A DNA stretch of 64,000 nucleotides from Burkholderiales bacterium (GTDB lineage Bacteria > Pseudomonadota > Gammaproteobacteria > Burkholderiales > Burkholderiaceae_C). Of the stretch, positions 38,167 to 46,200 are shown one piece after another. Each line of letters opens with the position of its first letter. The first letter of the stretch is position 1. The notes below the pieces were generated by a model that saw nothing but the letters and a program-made list of their open reading frames with translations, searched no databases and was not told where the DNA came from. The position numbers were made by a program, and so were the translations under genes. The stretch is from NCBI GenBank assembly GCA_016192425.1, contig JACPUE010000028.1, positions 1-64,000 of the forward strand. Direction: 5' to 3'.

Positions 38167-38898
38167 TCAATCCCAAGGCCTCAGATCGAGCACATCAATG
38201 ACCTTCTGATTTTCATCCAGCAAGACCACCATGGACTCCTCTCTCGCATTCAGGGGAAGCCATCTTGCATTCTGGGGGTGCTTCCTGAGCGCATTTTCCA
38301 CCGCCGCTTTCGGGTTGTGGCGGTACAGTTCCGATATATCCTTGCTGCGTTTTTCAAGCGCAGCACGTGCTTCACCAAGGGGGCGATACAGATCCAGCCG
38401 CTGTGGAAGGTCTGCCCCCCCGGTCAGTGCGTCTATCAACAATTGCTGAGCAACCTTGGGGTCATCTTCTGGAAGGACGGCGGCAACCCAGCGTGGCCCG
38501 ATCCAGGAGTCCAGTTGGTATTCTGGCAGGGCAAACGGGCGATATTTGTCCAGCACCTCAGTGGTCTGGATGACATCGAACCGATCCTTGTTGAACACCA
38601 CCCACTGGGGCCGCCCCGCCGCCACAGTATACAAACCATAGGCTAGCGCAGAAATTTGCACCAGCACAATGATGGCCAAATCCAGCTCTAGGTATCTTTT
38701 GCCTTTTTTGTACACCAACAAGGTGAGAAAAGGCCCCAGAATGCTGTCGACGACCAGCACCAAGCCAAACACATTTCTGACGCCCACAGCCTTGTCCAGC
38801 ATGTCTGGATACCAAATGAAAAACACCAGCCATGCCAAGGAAGCCGCTATCAGCAGCGAACAGATAAAATGGAAAGCAAAAGCCTTGAAACGCGTCAT
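38167..38898 (-). CDS. TfpX/TfpZ family type IV pilin accessory protein
   Basis: 243 residues. An N-terminal membrane region (about 8-30, 40-62 and 75-95) contains the family stretches WYPDMLDKAVGVRNVFGLVLVVDSILGPFLTLLVYKKGK and ELDLAIIVLVQISALAYGLYTVAAGRPQWVVF, then VFNKDRFDVIQ. In Pseudomonas aeruginosa each such accessory (TfpX, TfpY or TfpZ) is encoded beside pilA, specific to a pilin type, and needed for full pilus assembly. Here it lies two genes downstream of pilA on the same strand, after the large GT-C-like gene, as TfpZ does in group IV strains. Confidence 0.85.
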   Translation of the reverse strand: MTRFKAFAFHFICSLLIAASLAWLVFFIWYPDMLDKAVGVRNVFGLVLVVDSILGPFLTLLVYKKGKRYLELDLAIIVLVQISALAYGLYTVAAGRPQWVVFNKDRFDVIQTTEVLDKYRPFALPEYQLDSWIGPRWVAAVLPEDDPKVAQQLLIDALTGGADLPQRLDLYRPLGEARAALEKRSKDISELYRHNPKAAVENALRKHPQNARWLPLNAREESMVVLLDENQKVIDVLDLRPWD

Positions 38899-38946
38899 TT
38901 CCGACCCATGGATTGCTAGTTGAGAAAGTAGGAAATCAAAATTTGA

Positions 38947-40911
38947 TCAATCCAGCCCCTCACTGCTTAGTATGGCGTCTACTTTCTGTATGGCGTCTCT
39001 CAGACTCGAAAGGGAGGAGCGCCATGCAGCACCAGTTGCCGAATTGGGGGCTTGCAGTATGACTGAATCGATCCATTCCAGCGCGGCTTTATTTTCGCCG
39101 TGCTGAAACATGGCCACCGCCACAATTTGCGCACCTGAAAAAGATGGAAAGTCATGGAATGCCTTGGCCAGGTAGTCAATGCGCTGCTCCGGCTGCCCCA
39201 ACAACTCGGCATTTTTTGCAAGTTCATGGTACACATGGTGGCGAACCCGGGGCGTGCCATTGACATAGGCATTGTGCAACAGCGCCAGCAGGATTTTCTG
39301 GCTGTCTTGCACACCAAATACCTTACATTTGCCGTTACGCATGGCATCGCCAAGCTTTTGCAAAGAGGTGACCACACCCGACGGCTTGCGCATCAAGGGA
39401 ATGTTCTTTTCCAGCCGCACCATACGCTGCTGCAATTGGGGCGCATCTTCCAGCACACACGCTGCAGCCAGGGACTGCAGCGCCACATCTGTGCGCGAAG
39501 GATTGTCACCAGCAAATTCGTCCAACAGAGAAGCTGCTTTTGCTTCCTTACCCTGCATCTCCAGTTGCCAGGCAAGATATTGCACAGCCCGGGTGGAGTC
39601 AGGCTGCGACTTGTACCAAAGCAAGCCCGCCAGTAGCGGTTTGCCCCAGAGGGATGTGACCTGGGCCAGTGCAAACAACTGGTAGCCCGCAAACAGCAAC
39701 AGCAGCCCCACGGCAATGGATGGCAGCTTGATTCTGCGCATCAAATTTTCGCATAATGCCACCACAAACAAGACTAGCCCCAAAGCAGCTACATAGTTGC
39801 GATGCTCAAAATATAATTCCAACGGAATAAACGTAGATTCCAGCAGGTGGGCCACCCCAAAAAAAAGCACTGCAAACAGCCCAATCCTGCCCAGGCGCGG
39901 CTCCTTGCGGGACCAGCGGTACAGGGTAACAATGACCAGAATCCCAAAAAGTACAGACACCCATGGTACCGCCTGCTGCCAGTTGTAGGGGGCATATCCG
40001 TCGTGGTACGGTCCCAATTGCGCGGGACGAGGCAAAAATATCTGGCGCAGATACTCGATCAAAATGACCGCCTCACTCGCCAGGCGCTGCTCCATGCTGA
40101 AATCGCGTAGGTAGGTCAGGGTGGCCTGGATGGCGTCCCAAGCGTACAGCACGTAGCCCACCAACAGCACCGGCACCGCCGCAAAGGCCACGCGCAAGGC
40201 CCAGCGCCACAGTGCTGGCGCACAGGGTGCCGACAGGTGCCCAAAGAAGAACCACTCTACCAGCGGAATAAAGCACAGCAGCAGCACGCCATTTTCCTTG
40301 GAGAACACTGCCAGCAACGTCCCCAGCCCGCAGGCCAGCACCAAGGCGCCCAGGCTGCGCCAGCCCGGGTAGTTGCCCGCACGTAGGCGCAGCTGGGCAT
40401 AAGTGGCCAATGTGGCAAAGACAAAAAAGCCGGACACCTCCGTCATGCGCTGCACCGGCATGAGCACGCCGCTGGCATGGATGGGCAGCAGCAGCCAGAT
40501 GCCCGCCGTGGCAGCCGCCATGCCCAACGCTCGCGAGGGGCTCGTTTGCAACTGATCCAGCACCGGGCGCAGAAACAGGAAGATGGCAGCCCCCGACATC
40601 AGGTGCCAGACCAGGGTGTGCTGCACCACCCCCCAAGGGTTGCGGGGCCAATGACCATAGTCGGCCAGAAACGTGGCCAATGCAACAGGCCGCCCGCCCG
40701 GCCCCGCAATGCCGCCAAACACAAAGTTCACGGCGCCTAGGTAAGTGTCTGCCTGTGCAAGCCCCTTGAGGTTGATCCAGTCGTCAAATTGCCAGGTGAG
40801 GCCTGCGGCCAGGCCATAGGCCCAGCAGGCCAGCAGGGCGCTAGCGGCCAGAACAAGCCCCGCTACCGCTTGCGCGGGCATGCAGGAAGTCAAGCGAGGT
40901 GTCTGCGTCAT
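38947..40911 (-). CDS. Large GT-C-like membrane glycosyltransferase beside pilA (TfpW-like by position)
   Basis: 654 residues. About eleven membrane helices occupy residues 10-430. The first external loop begins TWQFDDWINLKGL (Asp-Asp at about 43-44), followed by GGRPVALATFLADYGHWPRNPWG, the general GT-C/TMTC-like pattern. The C-terminal 220 residues are soluble and alpha-helical, TPR-like (AAALEWIDSVILQAP-type helices). It lies directly after pilA and before a TfpX/TfpZ gene, the order seen for TfpW, the GT-C D-arabinofuranosyltransferase that modifies P. aeruginosa group IV pilins. I infer a pilin glycosyltransferase; sequence identity to TfpW was not tested. Confidence 0.6.
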   Translation of the reverse strand: MTQTPRLTSCMPAQAVAGLVLAASALLACWAYGLAAGLTWQFDDWINLKGLAQADTYLGAVNFVFGGIAGPGGRPVALATFLADYGHWPRNPWGVVQHTLVWHLMSGAAIFLFLRPVLDQLQTSPSRALGMAAATAGIWLLLPIHASGVLMPVQRMTEVSGFFVFATLATYAQLRLRAGNYPGWRSLGALVLACGLGTLLAVFSKENGVLLLCFIPLVEWFFFGHLSAPCAPALWRWALRVAFAAVPVLLVGYVLYAWDAIQATLTYLRDFSMEQRLASEAVILIEYLRQIFLPRPAQLGPYHDGYAPYNWQQAVPWVSVLFGILVIVTLYRWSRKEPRLGRIGLFAVLFFGVAHLLESTFIPLELYFEHRNYVAALGLVLFVVALCENLMRRIKLPSIAVGLLLLFAGYQLFALAQVTSLWGKPLLAGLLWYKSQPDSTRAVQYLAWQLEMQGKEAKAASLLDEFAGDNPSRTDVALQSLAAACVLEDAPQLQQRMVRLEKNIPLMRKPSGVVTSLQKLGDAMRNGKCKVFGVQDSQKILLALLHNAYVNGTPRVRHHVYHELAKNAELLGQPEQRIDYLAKAFHDFPSFSGAQIVAVAMFQHGENKAALEWIDSVILQAPNSATGAAWRSSLSSLRDAIQKVDAILSSEGLD

Positions 40912-40962
40912 TGTGTGGCCCGCGTGGCTGCGGGCATTTTAGGAACGTGGGGATTTTGCGGC

Positions 40963-40988
40963 AAAAAAAACCCGGCTTGCGCCGGGTT
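40963..40988 (-). terminator. Rho-independent terminator of pilA
   Basis: AACCCGGC (minus strand) with loop GCAA and GCCGGGTT, then eight T residues. It ends pilA transcription 20 bases after the stop codon. The glycosyltransferase gene downstream is thereby expressed less or from its own promoter. Confidence 0.9.
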
Positions 40989-41007
40989 CCTGGGGTGCTG
41001 GGACAGA

Positions 41008-41436
41008 TCAGCGGAAAGCTGCTGAGCGGTATTTTTCTGCAAAGCTGCAGGTACCGGCCCAAGTGACACTACCACCCATATCTGCAGGCGTTATCCTGCA
41101 AGTACCACCAGACACTTTGGTGTTGACCTTCTTGCCATAGGTTGCAACGACCACACCGTTAGCACCGACTGCCACCTGGGTCACGTAAGAACCCACGATG
41201 GAAGCTGCTGTAGGCACGCCTGCCGAAGTGTTGCTGCCAGGAAATCTGCCGCGCTCAGACCAGAAATCCATCACGCCGTTCTTGGCGCCGCCCATCAGCA
41301 CTTCGCCTTCGGACACCTGGGTGCGGATGGTGTAGTCTTGGTAAGCAGGCAGTGCGATGGCAGCCAGAATACCGATAATCGCCACGACGATCATCAATTC
41401 GATCAGGGTGAAACCCTTTTGCATGGTGCGCTTCAT
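41008..41436 (-). CDS. pilA: Type IVa major pilin
   Basis: 142-residue prepilin with an 8-residue leader MKRTMQKG cut before Phe1 ([27 protein letters not shown]); Glu5 of the mature protein is present. Two Cys bracket the D-region ([10 protein letters not shown]...WAGTC). The alpha-beta loop of the mature protein contains [12 protein letters not shown] at about residues 60-71, a Ser/Thr-rich stretch where arabinosylated group IV pilins of P. aeruginosa carry their sugars. A strong ribosome-binding site (AAGGAGTG) precedes the ATG. A sigma-54 promoter lies upstream and a terminator directly downstream, consistent with a highly expressed monocistronic transcript. Confidence 0.95.
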   Translation of the reverse strand: MKRTMQKGFTLIELMIVVAIIGILAAIALPAYQDYTIRTQVSEGEVLMGGAKNGVMDFWSERGRFPGSNTSAGVPTAASIVGSYVTQVAVGANGVVVATYGKKVNTKVSGGTCRITPADMGGSVTWAGTCSFAEKYRSAAFR

Positions 41437-41483
41437 AAATCACTCCTTGGAGAGTTAGGGAAAGTTGATTGACGCATCACTAT

Positions 41484-41501
41484 AAGCATATGGCGTGCCA
41501 A
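41484..41501 (-). promoter_or_regulatory. Sigma-54 promoter of pilA
   Basis: On the minus strand TTGGCACGCCATATGCTT has the -24 GG and -12 GC spaced exactly as in the consensus TGGCAC-N5-TTGCW (one mismatch). Transcription would start about 38 bases before the pilA ATG. RpoN with the PilS/PilR system is the usual control of type IVa pilA. Confidence 0.85.
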
Positions 41502-41587
41502 CTTATCATCCATGGCACGGTACCTGTCGCGGCATGCCTCGAACGTGCCCCTAGCAACACCAATGACATTCCTGTCACCCCAACATG

Positions 41588-42382
41588 TCAGACATGGAGC
41601 ACATCCCCCGCCTGCAGCCACCGAATGTCATGCGGCGCCGCAAAACCATGGGGGGTGCTGGCATCAAACTGGCGGATCTCCTGCATGATGAGATCCGTCT
41701 CTGACGGCTTGGTGTGGGTGATGTAGATAGGGCAGCGCCGACAGGGCGCCAATTGCGCCAGTTCCTGGGCCAGGGTGTGGGGGGCCAGGTGCTGTGCCAG
41801 CCGGGCCAGGGCACTTTCGCGGTTGCTGAAGGCGGTTTCTATGACCAGTGCAGCCAGCGGTAGCTGGTTGACGCGTTGCCAGAATTCTGCGCAGTCGCCG
41901 CCCGTGTCGCCGCTGAAGACCCACCACCCCGTGTCGCCCCGCGCCGCGTAGCCTACTGCGGGCACTGTATGGCGGGCAGGCAAAACCTCCAGGTCAAGAC
42001 CTGCCACCTTGAGGCATTGCCCCACCTGCAAGGGCTGGTAGCGCACGAAGGGGCGGGTCTGGCTGGGGATGCGGCCGAAGTCGGGCCAGATGACGTCGTT
42101 GAAGATGTGCTGCCGCAGCGCTGCAATGGTGTCGGGCAGCGCGTGCAGGCGAAGTGGTTCGGCGCGGCGTGAGGCCACGGCATCCAGCATCATGGGCAGG
42201 GCGGCGATGTGGTCCAGGTGCGAATGGGTGAGAAAGACGTCGTCCACCGCCCGCATTTCGTCCAGGCTGAGGTCGCCCACGCCGGTGCCCGCGTCGATGA
42301 GGACGCGCTCGTCGATCAGGAAAGAGGTGGTGCGGCAATCCTTGGCGATGGCCCCGGAGCAGCCCAGCACGCGGACTTTCAT
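41588..42382 (-). CDS. Class II cyclic-nucleotide phosphodiesterase-like metallo-beta-lactamase-fold protein
   Basis: 264 residues. The zinc motif THSHLDH (about residues 52-58), VFSGDTGG and the C-terminal ITHTKPSE fit the PDE class II (CpdA-unrelated, yeast Pde1-type) branch of the metallo-beta-lactamase fold: MKVRVLGCSGAIAKDCRTTSFLIDERVLIDAGTG. It would hydrolyse 3',5'-cAMP. It is cotranscribed with an adenylate cyclase gene 14 bases upstream, so synthesis and breakdown of the messenger are encoded together. It is the last gene of the signalling operon. Confidence 0.82.
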   Translation of the reverse strand: MKVRVLGCSGAIAKDCRTTSFLIDERVLIDAGTGVGDLSLDEMRAVDDVFLTHSHLDHIAALPMMLDAVASRRAEPLRLHALPDTIAALRQHIFNDVIWPDFGRIPSQTRPFVRYQPLQVGQCLKVAGLDLEVLPARHTVPAVGYAARGDTGWWVFSGDTGGDCAEFWQRVNQLPLAALVIETAFSNRESALARLAQHLAPHTLAQELAQLAPCRRCPIYITHTKPSETDLIMQEIRQFDASTPHGFAAPHDIRWLQAGDVLHV

Positions 42383-42396
42383 GGTGGTTGCGATGG

Positions 42397-44670
42397 TTAC
42401 TTGGTGTCGAAATGGGTGGCCCCATCCCAGTCAGGTTCGTAGGGTAACACTCTGCGCTCTTGCAGGCGCTGGGCATAGAAGGCCAGCAACTTCTCGCCTG
42501 CAGGGTTGGACTGCACGCTGGGCCAGAGTTCATCGCACAAAGGCCAGTGCTGCGCGCGGAAGGCGGCCAGCCAGCGGTGCCAGTGCTCCAGGGCCTGCAG
42601 GCGTGCGCCATCCACCTGCCCGGCCGCACCTAGCGGGTGGTAAATGGCTACGGCTTGCTCCTTGCCCTTGACGCATACGCGGTCCAGTTCCAGCCACACA
42701 AAGCCCGGCGCCTGCGCGCACGTGCTTTCACTGGCCACGATTTCCACTCCGTAAGCCTTGCACAGGCCTTCCAGGCGCGAGCCGAGGTTGACCGCGTCGC
42801 CAATCACGGTGTAGCTGCGACGTACGTCGGAGCCCATGTCGCCCACGCACATGGGGCCGGTGTTCAGCCCCACGCCCACGCCGATGGCGGGCAGGCCCTG
42901 TGCCTGGTGCTGCGCGTTGACGGCATGTACGGCCCGCACCATCTCCAGCGCAGCCTGAACGGCCAGCGGCGCGTGGTCTGGCGCGGCCACGGGCGCGCCC
43001 CAGAAGGCCATGACGCAGTCGCCCATGTATTTGTCGATGGTGCCGCGCTGCTGGCGGATGACATGGGTAAGCCTGCTGAACAGGGTATTGAGCAGCGCCT
43101 GCAGTTGCACGGGCTCCATGCGCTCGGACAGGGTGGTGAAGCCGCGGATGTCGCAGAACATGACCGTGAGTTCACGCATGGCGGCCTGCATGCTGTAGCG
43201 CTCGGGTTCGAGCACCATTTCATCCACCAGTTCGGGCGGCACGTAGGTGCCGAACAGTTGGGCCAGGCCGCGCTTGGTACGGCTTTCTACAAAGTAGCCG
43301 TAGCTCATGTTCAGGGAAAAGGCCAGCAGCACCATCACCAGCACCGTGGCCAGGGGAAACACCAGGCCATGCGATACATACAGCCAGAGGTTCAAGCCCC
43401 CCAGCGCCGCGAACAAGGAAGCGCTCAGCGCCAAGGCGGGGCCCGCCCCCAGCCACGGCAGCAGCAAACCCAGCAGCAAGCCAGCAATGGCAATCTGCGC
43501 CACGTCGTAGCCAACGGCATAGTCCGGCTGCACTGGGCCCTGCCCATCCAGAAAGCGTGCAATGAGGTTGGCATGGGTCTCCACACCGGGGTAGGCACCG
43601 CCCACGGGCGTGGCACGCAAATCCTGCAAGCCCGGTGCCGTGGAGCCCACCAGCACCACTTTGTCTTGCAGCTGCGCTGCAGGGAGCTTGCCCAGCAGCA
43701 CATCGGCGGCGGAAACATATGCAAACGAACCGCCCCGCTGCCCCCCAGGCCCACGGTAGGGTACCAGCACGGCCAACCGGTCGTCGGTGGGCACCAGCTG
43801 GCTGCGCCCGTCCTGGTGCAGTTCGATGCCTTGCACATTGGCCCATTCTTCTGTGCCGCCCGGCACGAAACTGGGCCGAACCTCGGGCAGGCCCAGCAGG
43901 GTGCGGAATACCGCCAGCGATAGCGATTCGTAGTACTGCCCCTGGTACTGCGCCAGCAAAGGCAGAGAGCGCACCACGCCGTCGTCATCCGACATGGCAT
44001 TGAAGAAGCCAGCAATGGGTGCCGCCTGGGCCAGCACGGGGATATTGCTGCCATGCCCGTTCCAGACGGTGGTGCGCAAGGCCTGGCCCATCAGTTGCTG
44101 GCTGGTTACTATGGGCGGTGGGAGCTGGCCACGCGCGCCGCCGTCGCGGTCGCTGGTGAAGTAGTAGCCCAGCACCACGTTCTGCCCTTGCAGTACCTGG
44201 GCGAAGCGGTGGTCAAAGTCGAGCTCCGGGGCCAGCTTTTTCAAGGCCTGCGCATAGCCGGGCGCATCGCGCAGGGCGCCTTGGGCCAGGTGCTGCAGGT
44301 GGGTCAGGCCGGAGCTGCCATCGGGCTCGGAAAACACCACGTCAAAACCGACCACGGCCGCCTGCTGGCGCTGCAGCAGTTCCTGGGTGAAGCGTGCCAG
44401 TTTGTCGCGCCCCCAGGGCCAGTGGCCAATTTCCTGGAGGCTGCGTTCGTCAAGATCGACGATGACAACGCGCTCGTCCAGGGTGCGCGGCATGGTCGCG
44501 CGCAGGCGGATGTCGTAAATGATCTGGTCCAGCCGTTCGAGCACCGGCATGCGCCATGCGCCGGTGGCGTGCAGCAGCGCCAGCAGCATGGGCAGAAAGG
44601 CGGCTGCAAGGCGCAGCCCGCGGCGGCGCAATGCCGCGCCCCAGCTTCTGGGAAACGCCTGGGAGACCAT
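42397..44670 (-). CDS. CHASE2-domain adenylate cyclase (class III)
   Basis: 757 residues: N-terminal membrane helix (about 18-38), a periplasmic CHASE2 sensor (about 40-375), three membrane helices (about 390-470) and a class III cyclase domain (about 510-690). FCDIRGFTTLSERM and DKYMGDCVMAFWGAP supply the two metal Asp residues, with Lys just before the second. TVIGDAVNLGSRLEG supplies the Asp that with this Lys selects adenine. NTGPMCVGDMGSD and the RLEG Arg complete the site. It should make cAMP in response to a periplasmic signal. It is preceded by an FHA gene and followed by the phosphodiesterase gene. Confidence 0.9.
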   Translation of the reverse strand: MVSQAFPRSWGAALRRRGLRLAAAFLPMLLALLHATGAWRMPVLERLDQIIYDIRLRATMPRTLDERVVIVDLDERSLQEIGHWPWGRDKLARFTQELLQRQQAAVVGFDVVFSEPDGSSGLTHLQHLAQGALRDAPGYAQALKKLAPELDFDHRFAQVLQGQNVVLGYYFTSDRDGGARGQLPPPIVTSQQLMGQALRTTVWNGHGSNIPVLAQAAPIAGFFNAMSDDDGVVRSLPLLAQYQGQYYESLSLAVFRTLLGLPEVRPSFVPGGTEEWANVQGIELHQDGRSQLVPTDDRLAVLVPYRGPGGQRGGSFAYVSAADVLLGKLPAAQLQDKVVLVGSTAPGLQDLRATPVGGAYPGVETHANLIARFLDGQGPVQPDYAVGYDVAQIAIAGLLLGLLLPWLGAGPALALSASLFAALGGLNLWLYVSHGLVFPLATVLVMVLLAFSLNMSYGYFVESRTKRGLAQLFGTYVPPELVDEMVLEPERYSMQAAMRELTVMFCDIRGFTTLSERMEPVQLQALLNTLFSRLTHVIRQQRGTIDKYMGDCVMAFWGAPVAAPDHAPLAVQAALEMVRAVHAVNAQHQAQGLPAIGVGVGLNTGPMCVGDMGSDVRRSYTVIGDAVNLGSRLEGLCKAYGVEIVASESTCAQAPGFVWLELDRVCVKGKEQAVAIYHPLGAAGQVDGARLQALEHWHRWLAAFRAQHWPLCDELWPSVQSNPAGEKLLAFYAQRLQERRVLPYEPDWDGATHFDTK

Positions 44671-44691
44671 GGCCTGGGGCCAGGGGGCAGA

Positions 44692-45348
44692 TCAGCTCTG
44701 GACGAACTGCATTTCGGTGCCTGCGAGCTCCAGGCGGTCACCGTTGTGCAGCGGCACGGGGGTGCCGCCGATGCGCTGGCCGTTGTGCAGCGGCATGTCC
44801 GGCCCTTCGACATGGGCGAGCACAAAGCCATTGTGCCTGCGGGTGATGGACGCCACCGCCAGCCCAGGCTTGCCAATGGTGGTCACCACCTTGGTGAGGG
44901 CCACCTCGCGCCCGGCTGCAGCGCCACTGAGAACCTTGATGACCGCATGGAGCTGTGCCGCAGCGGCAGCAGGCGTCGCTGCGGGGGCAGGCCGGGGCAT
45001 GGCAGGCGGCAGCACCATGCCGGGTTTGAAGATCATGGTCTTTTCGAAGCCGCCGGCTTCCTCATCGCTGTGGAAGCGAATCTTGTACTTGCCGACTTCG
45101 ATGGTGTCGCCATTGCGCAATGGCTGGCGCTTGGCGGCCTTGCCATTGACATAGGTGCCGTTCGTGCTGCCCAGGTCTTCGACTTCGACGTCCTCGCCCT
45201 GCATGTGGAACACGGCGTGCTCTCCACTGACGGCCAGGTTGTCGATCACGATGTCGTTGTAGGGGCGACGTCCGAGGGTGGTGCGCTCCTTGGTGAGCTG
45301 CACTTCCTTGATGACGACACCGTCGATCGACACGATCATTTTGGGCAT
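44692..45348 (-). CDS. FHA-domain protein
   Basis: About 218 residues. The N-terminal forkhead-associated domain is canonical (TLGRRPYNDIVIDNLAVSGEHAVF, then DLGSTNGTYVNGK), binding phosphothreonine. An Ala/Pro-rich linker (about 115-135) leads to a second, degenerate FHA-like region (VVTTIGKPGLAVASITRRHNG...NGQRIGGTPVPLHNGDRL). It would read phosphorylation by the kinase encoded two genes upstream. The ATG at 45348 has a GGAG ribosome-binding site; a TTG two codons earlier is less likely. Confidence 0.88.
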   Translation of the reverse strand: MPKMIVSIDGVVIKEVQLTKERTTLGRRPYNDIVIDNLAVSGEHAVFHMQGEDVEVEDLGSTNGTYVNGKAAKRQPLRNGDTIEVGKYKIRFHSDEEAGGFEKTMIFKPGMVLPPAMPRPAPAATPAAAAAQLHAVIKVLSGAAAGREVALTKVVTTIGKPGLAVASITRRHNGFVLAHVEGPDMPLHNGQRIGGTPVPLHNGDRLELAGTEMQFVQS

Positions 45349-45396
45349 GGCCAACTCCTGTAATTCTCTAAGCTTGTGTAATGACTCTTTGGCTGG

Positions 45397-46200
45397 CTAT
45401 GCCGCACCCAGCAGGCGCGACATGAAACCTCGTTTGGGGCTGTCTGCCGCCGCCTGCACCAGCACCACGCTGATGTTGTCCCGCCCCCCGGCGGCGTTGG
45501 CGGCGTCGATGAGCTGGCGCGCTTTGTCCGGCAAGGGCAGGTTGGCAGCAGCCAGGTCGGTCAGGTCCTGGTGGCCGACCATTTCGCTCAGGCCGTCGGA
45601 GCACATCAGGTACAAGTCCTGCGGCTCCACATGGAATTCGTTGATCTCGACCAGCACATCCTCCTCCACGCCCAGCGCGCGGGTGACGAGGTTGCGGCTG
45701 CTGGACAAAGCCGCCTGCTGCTGCGTGATGAGACCGGCGTCGATCTGCTCCTGCAGCCAGGAGTGGTCGCGCGTGATCTGTTCCAGCACCCCTTCGCGCA
45801 ACCGGTAGCAGCGCGAATCGCCAATATGCCCCAGCATCAGACGCGTGCCCTGGAACACACCCACCACCAGCGTGGTGCCCATACCCATGTACTGCGGGTT
45901 GGATTCGGCAGCACCCAGAATGGCCTGGTTGGCGTTGTCCACACAGATCTCGATGGCACGCCGCAGATCCTGCGCCTTGAGATGGGGGCCTGCCTGGGCG
46001 ATCCAACGCGAGAGCTCGGACTGAATGAACGTGGTGGCCATGCCGCTGGCCACCTCCCCGGCGTTGTAGCCGCCCATGCCGTCCGCCAGCACGGCAAGCT
46101 GCGACGCGGAATCGACGCTGACCGCGTCTTCGTTGTTGGCACGCACGCGGCCAGGGTCGGTGAGTGCGCAAAACTGGTAGGTGATGGCGAGAACCGTCAT
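45397..46200 (-). CDS. PP2C-type Ser/Thr protein phosphatase (Stp1-like)
   Basis: 267 residues. LTDPGRVRANNEDAV, VLADGMGGYNAGEVAS, HIGDSRCYRLREGVLEQITRDHS, CSDGLSEMVG and GGRDNISVVLV are the PP2C metal-binding motifs, in the order of the short bacterial Stp1/PrpC group. It counteracts the adjacent Ser/Thr kinase. ATGA overlap with the kinase stop codon indicates coupled translation. Confidence 0.93.
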   Translation of the reverse strand: MTVLAITYQFCALTDPGRVRANNEDAVSVDSASQLAVLADGMGGYNAGEVASGMATTFIQSELSRWIAQAGPHLKAQDLRRAIEICVDNANQAILGAAESNPQYMGMGTTLVVGVFQGTRLMLGHIGDSRCYRLREGVLEQITRDHSWLQEQIDAGLITQQQAALSSSRNLVTRALGVEEDVLVEINEFHVEPQDLYLMCSDGLSEMVGHQDLTDLAAANLPLPDKARQLIDAANAAGGRDNISVVLVQAAADSPKRGFMSRLLGAA

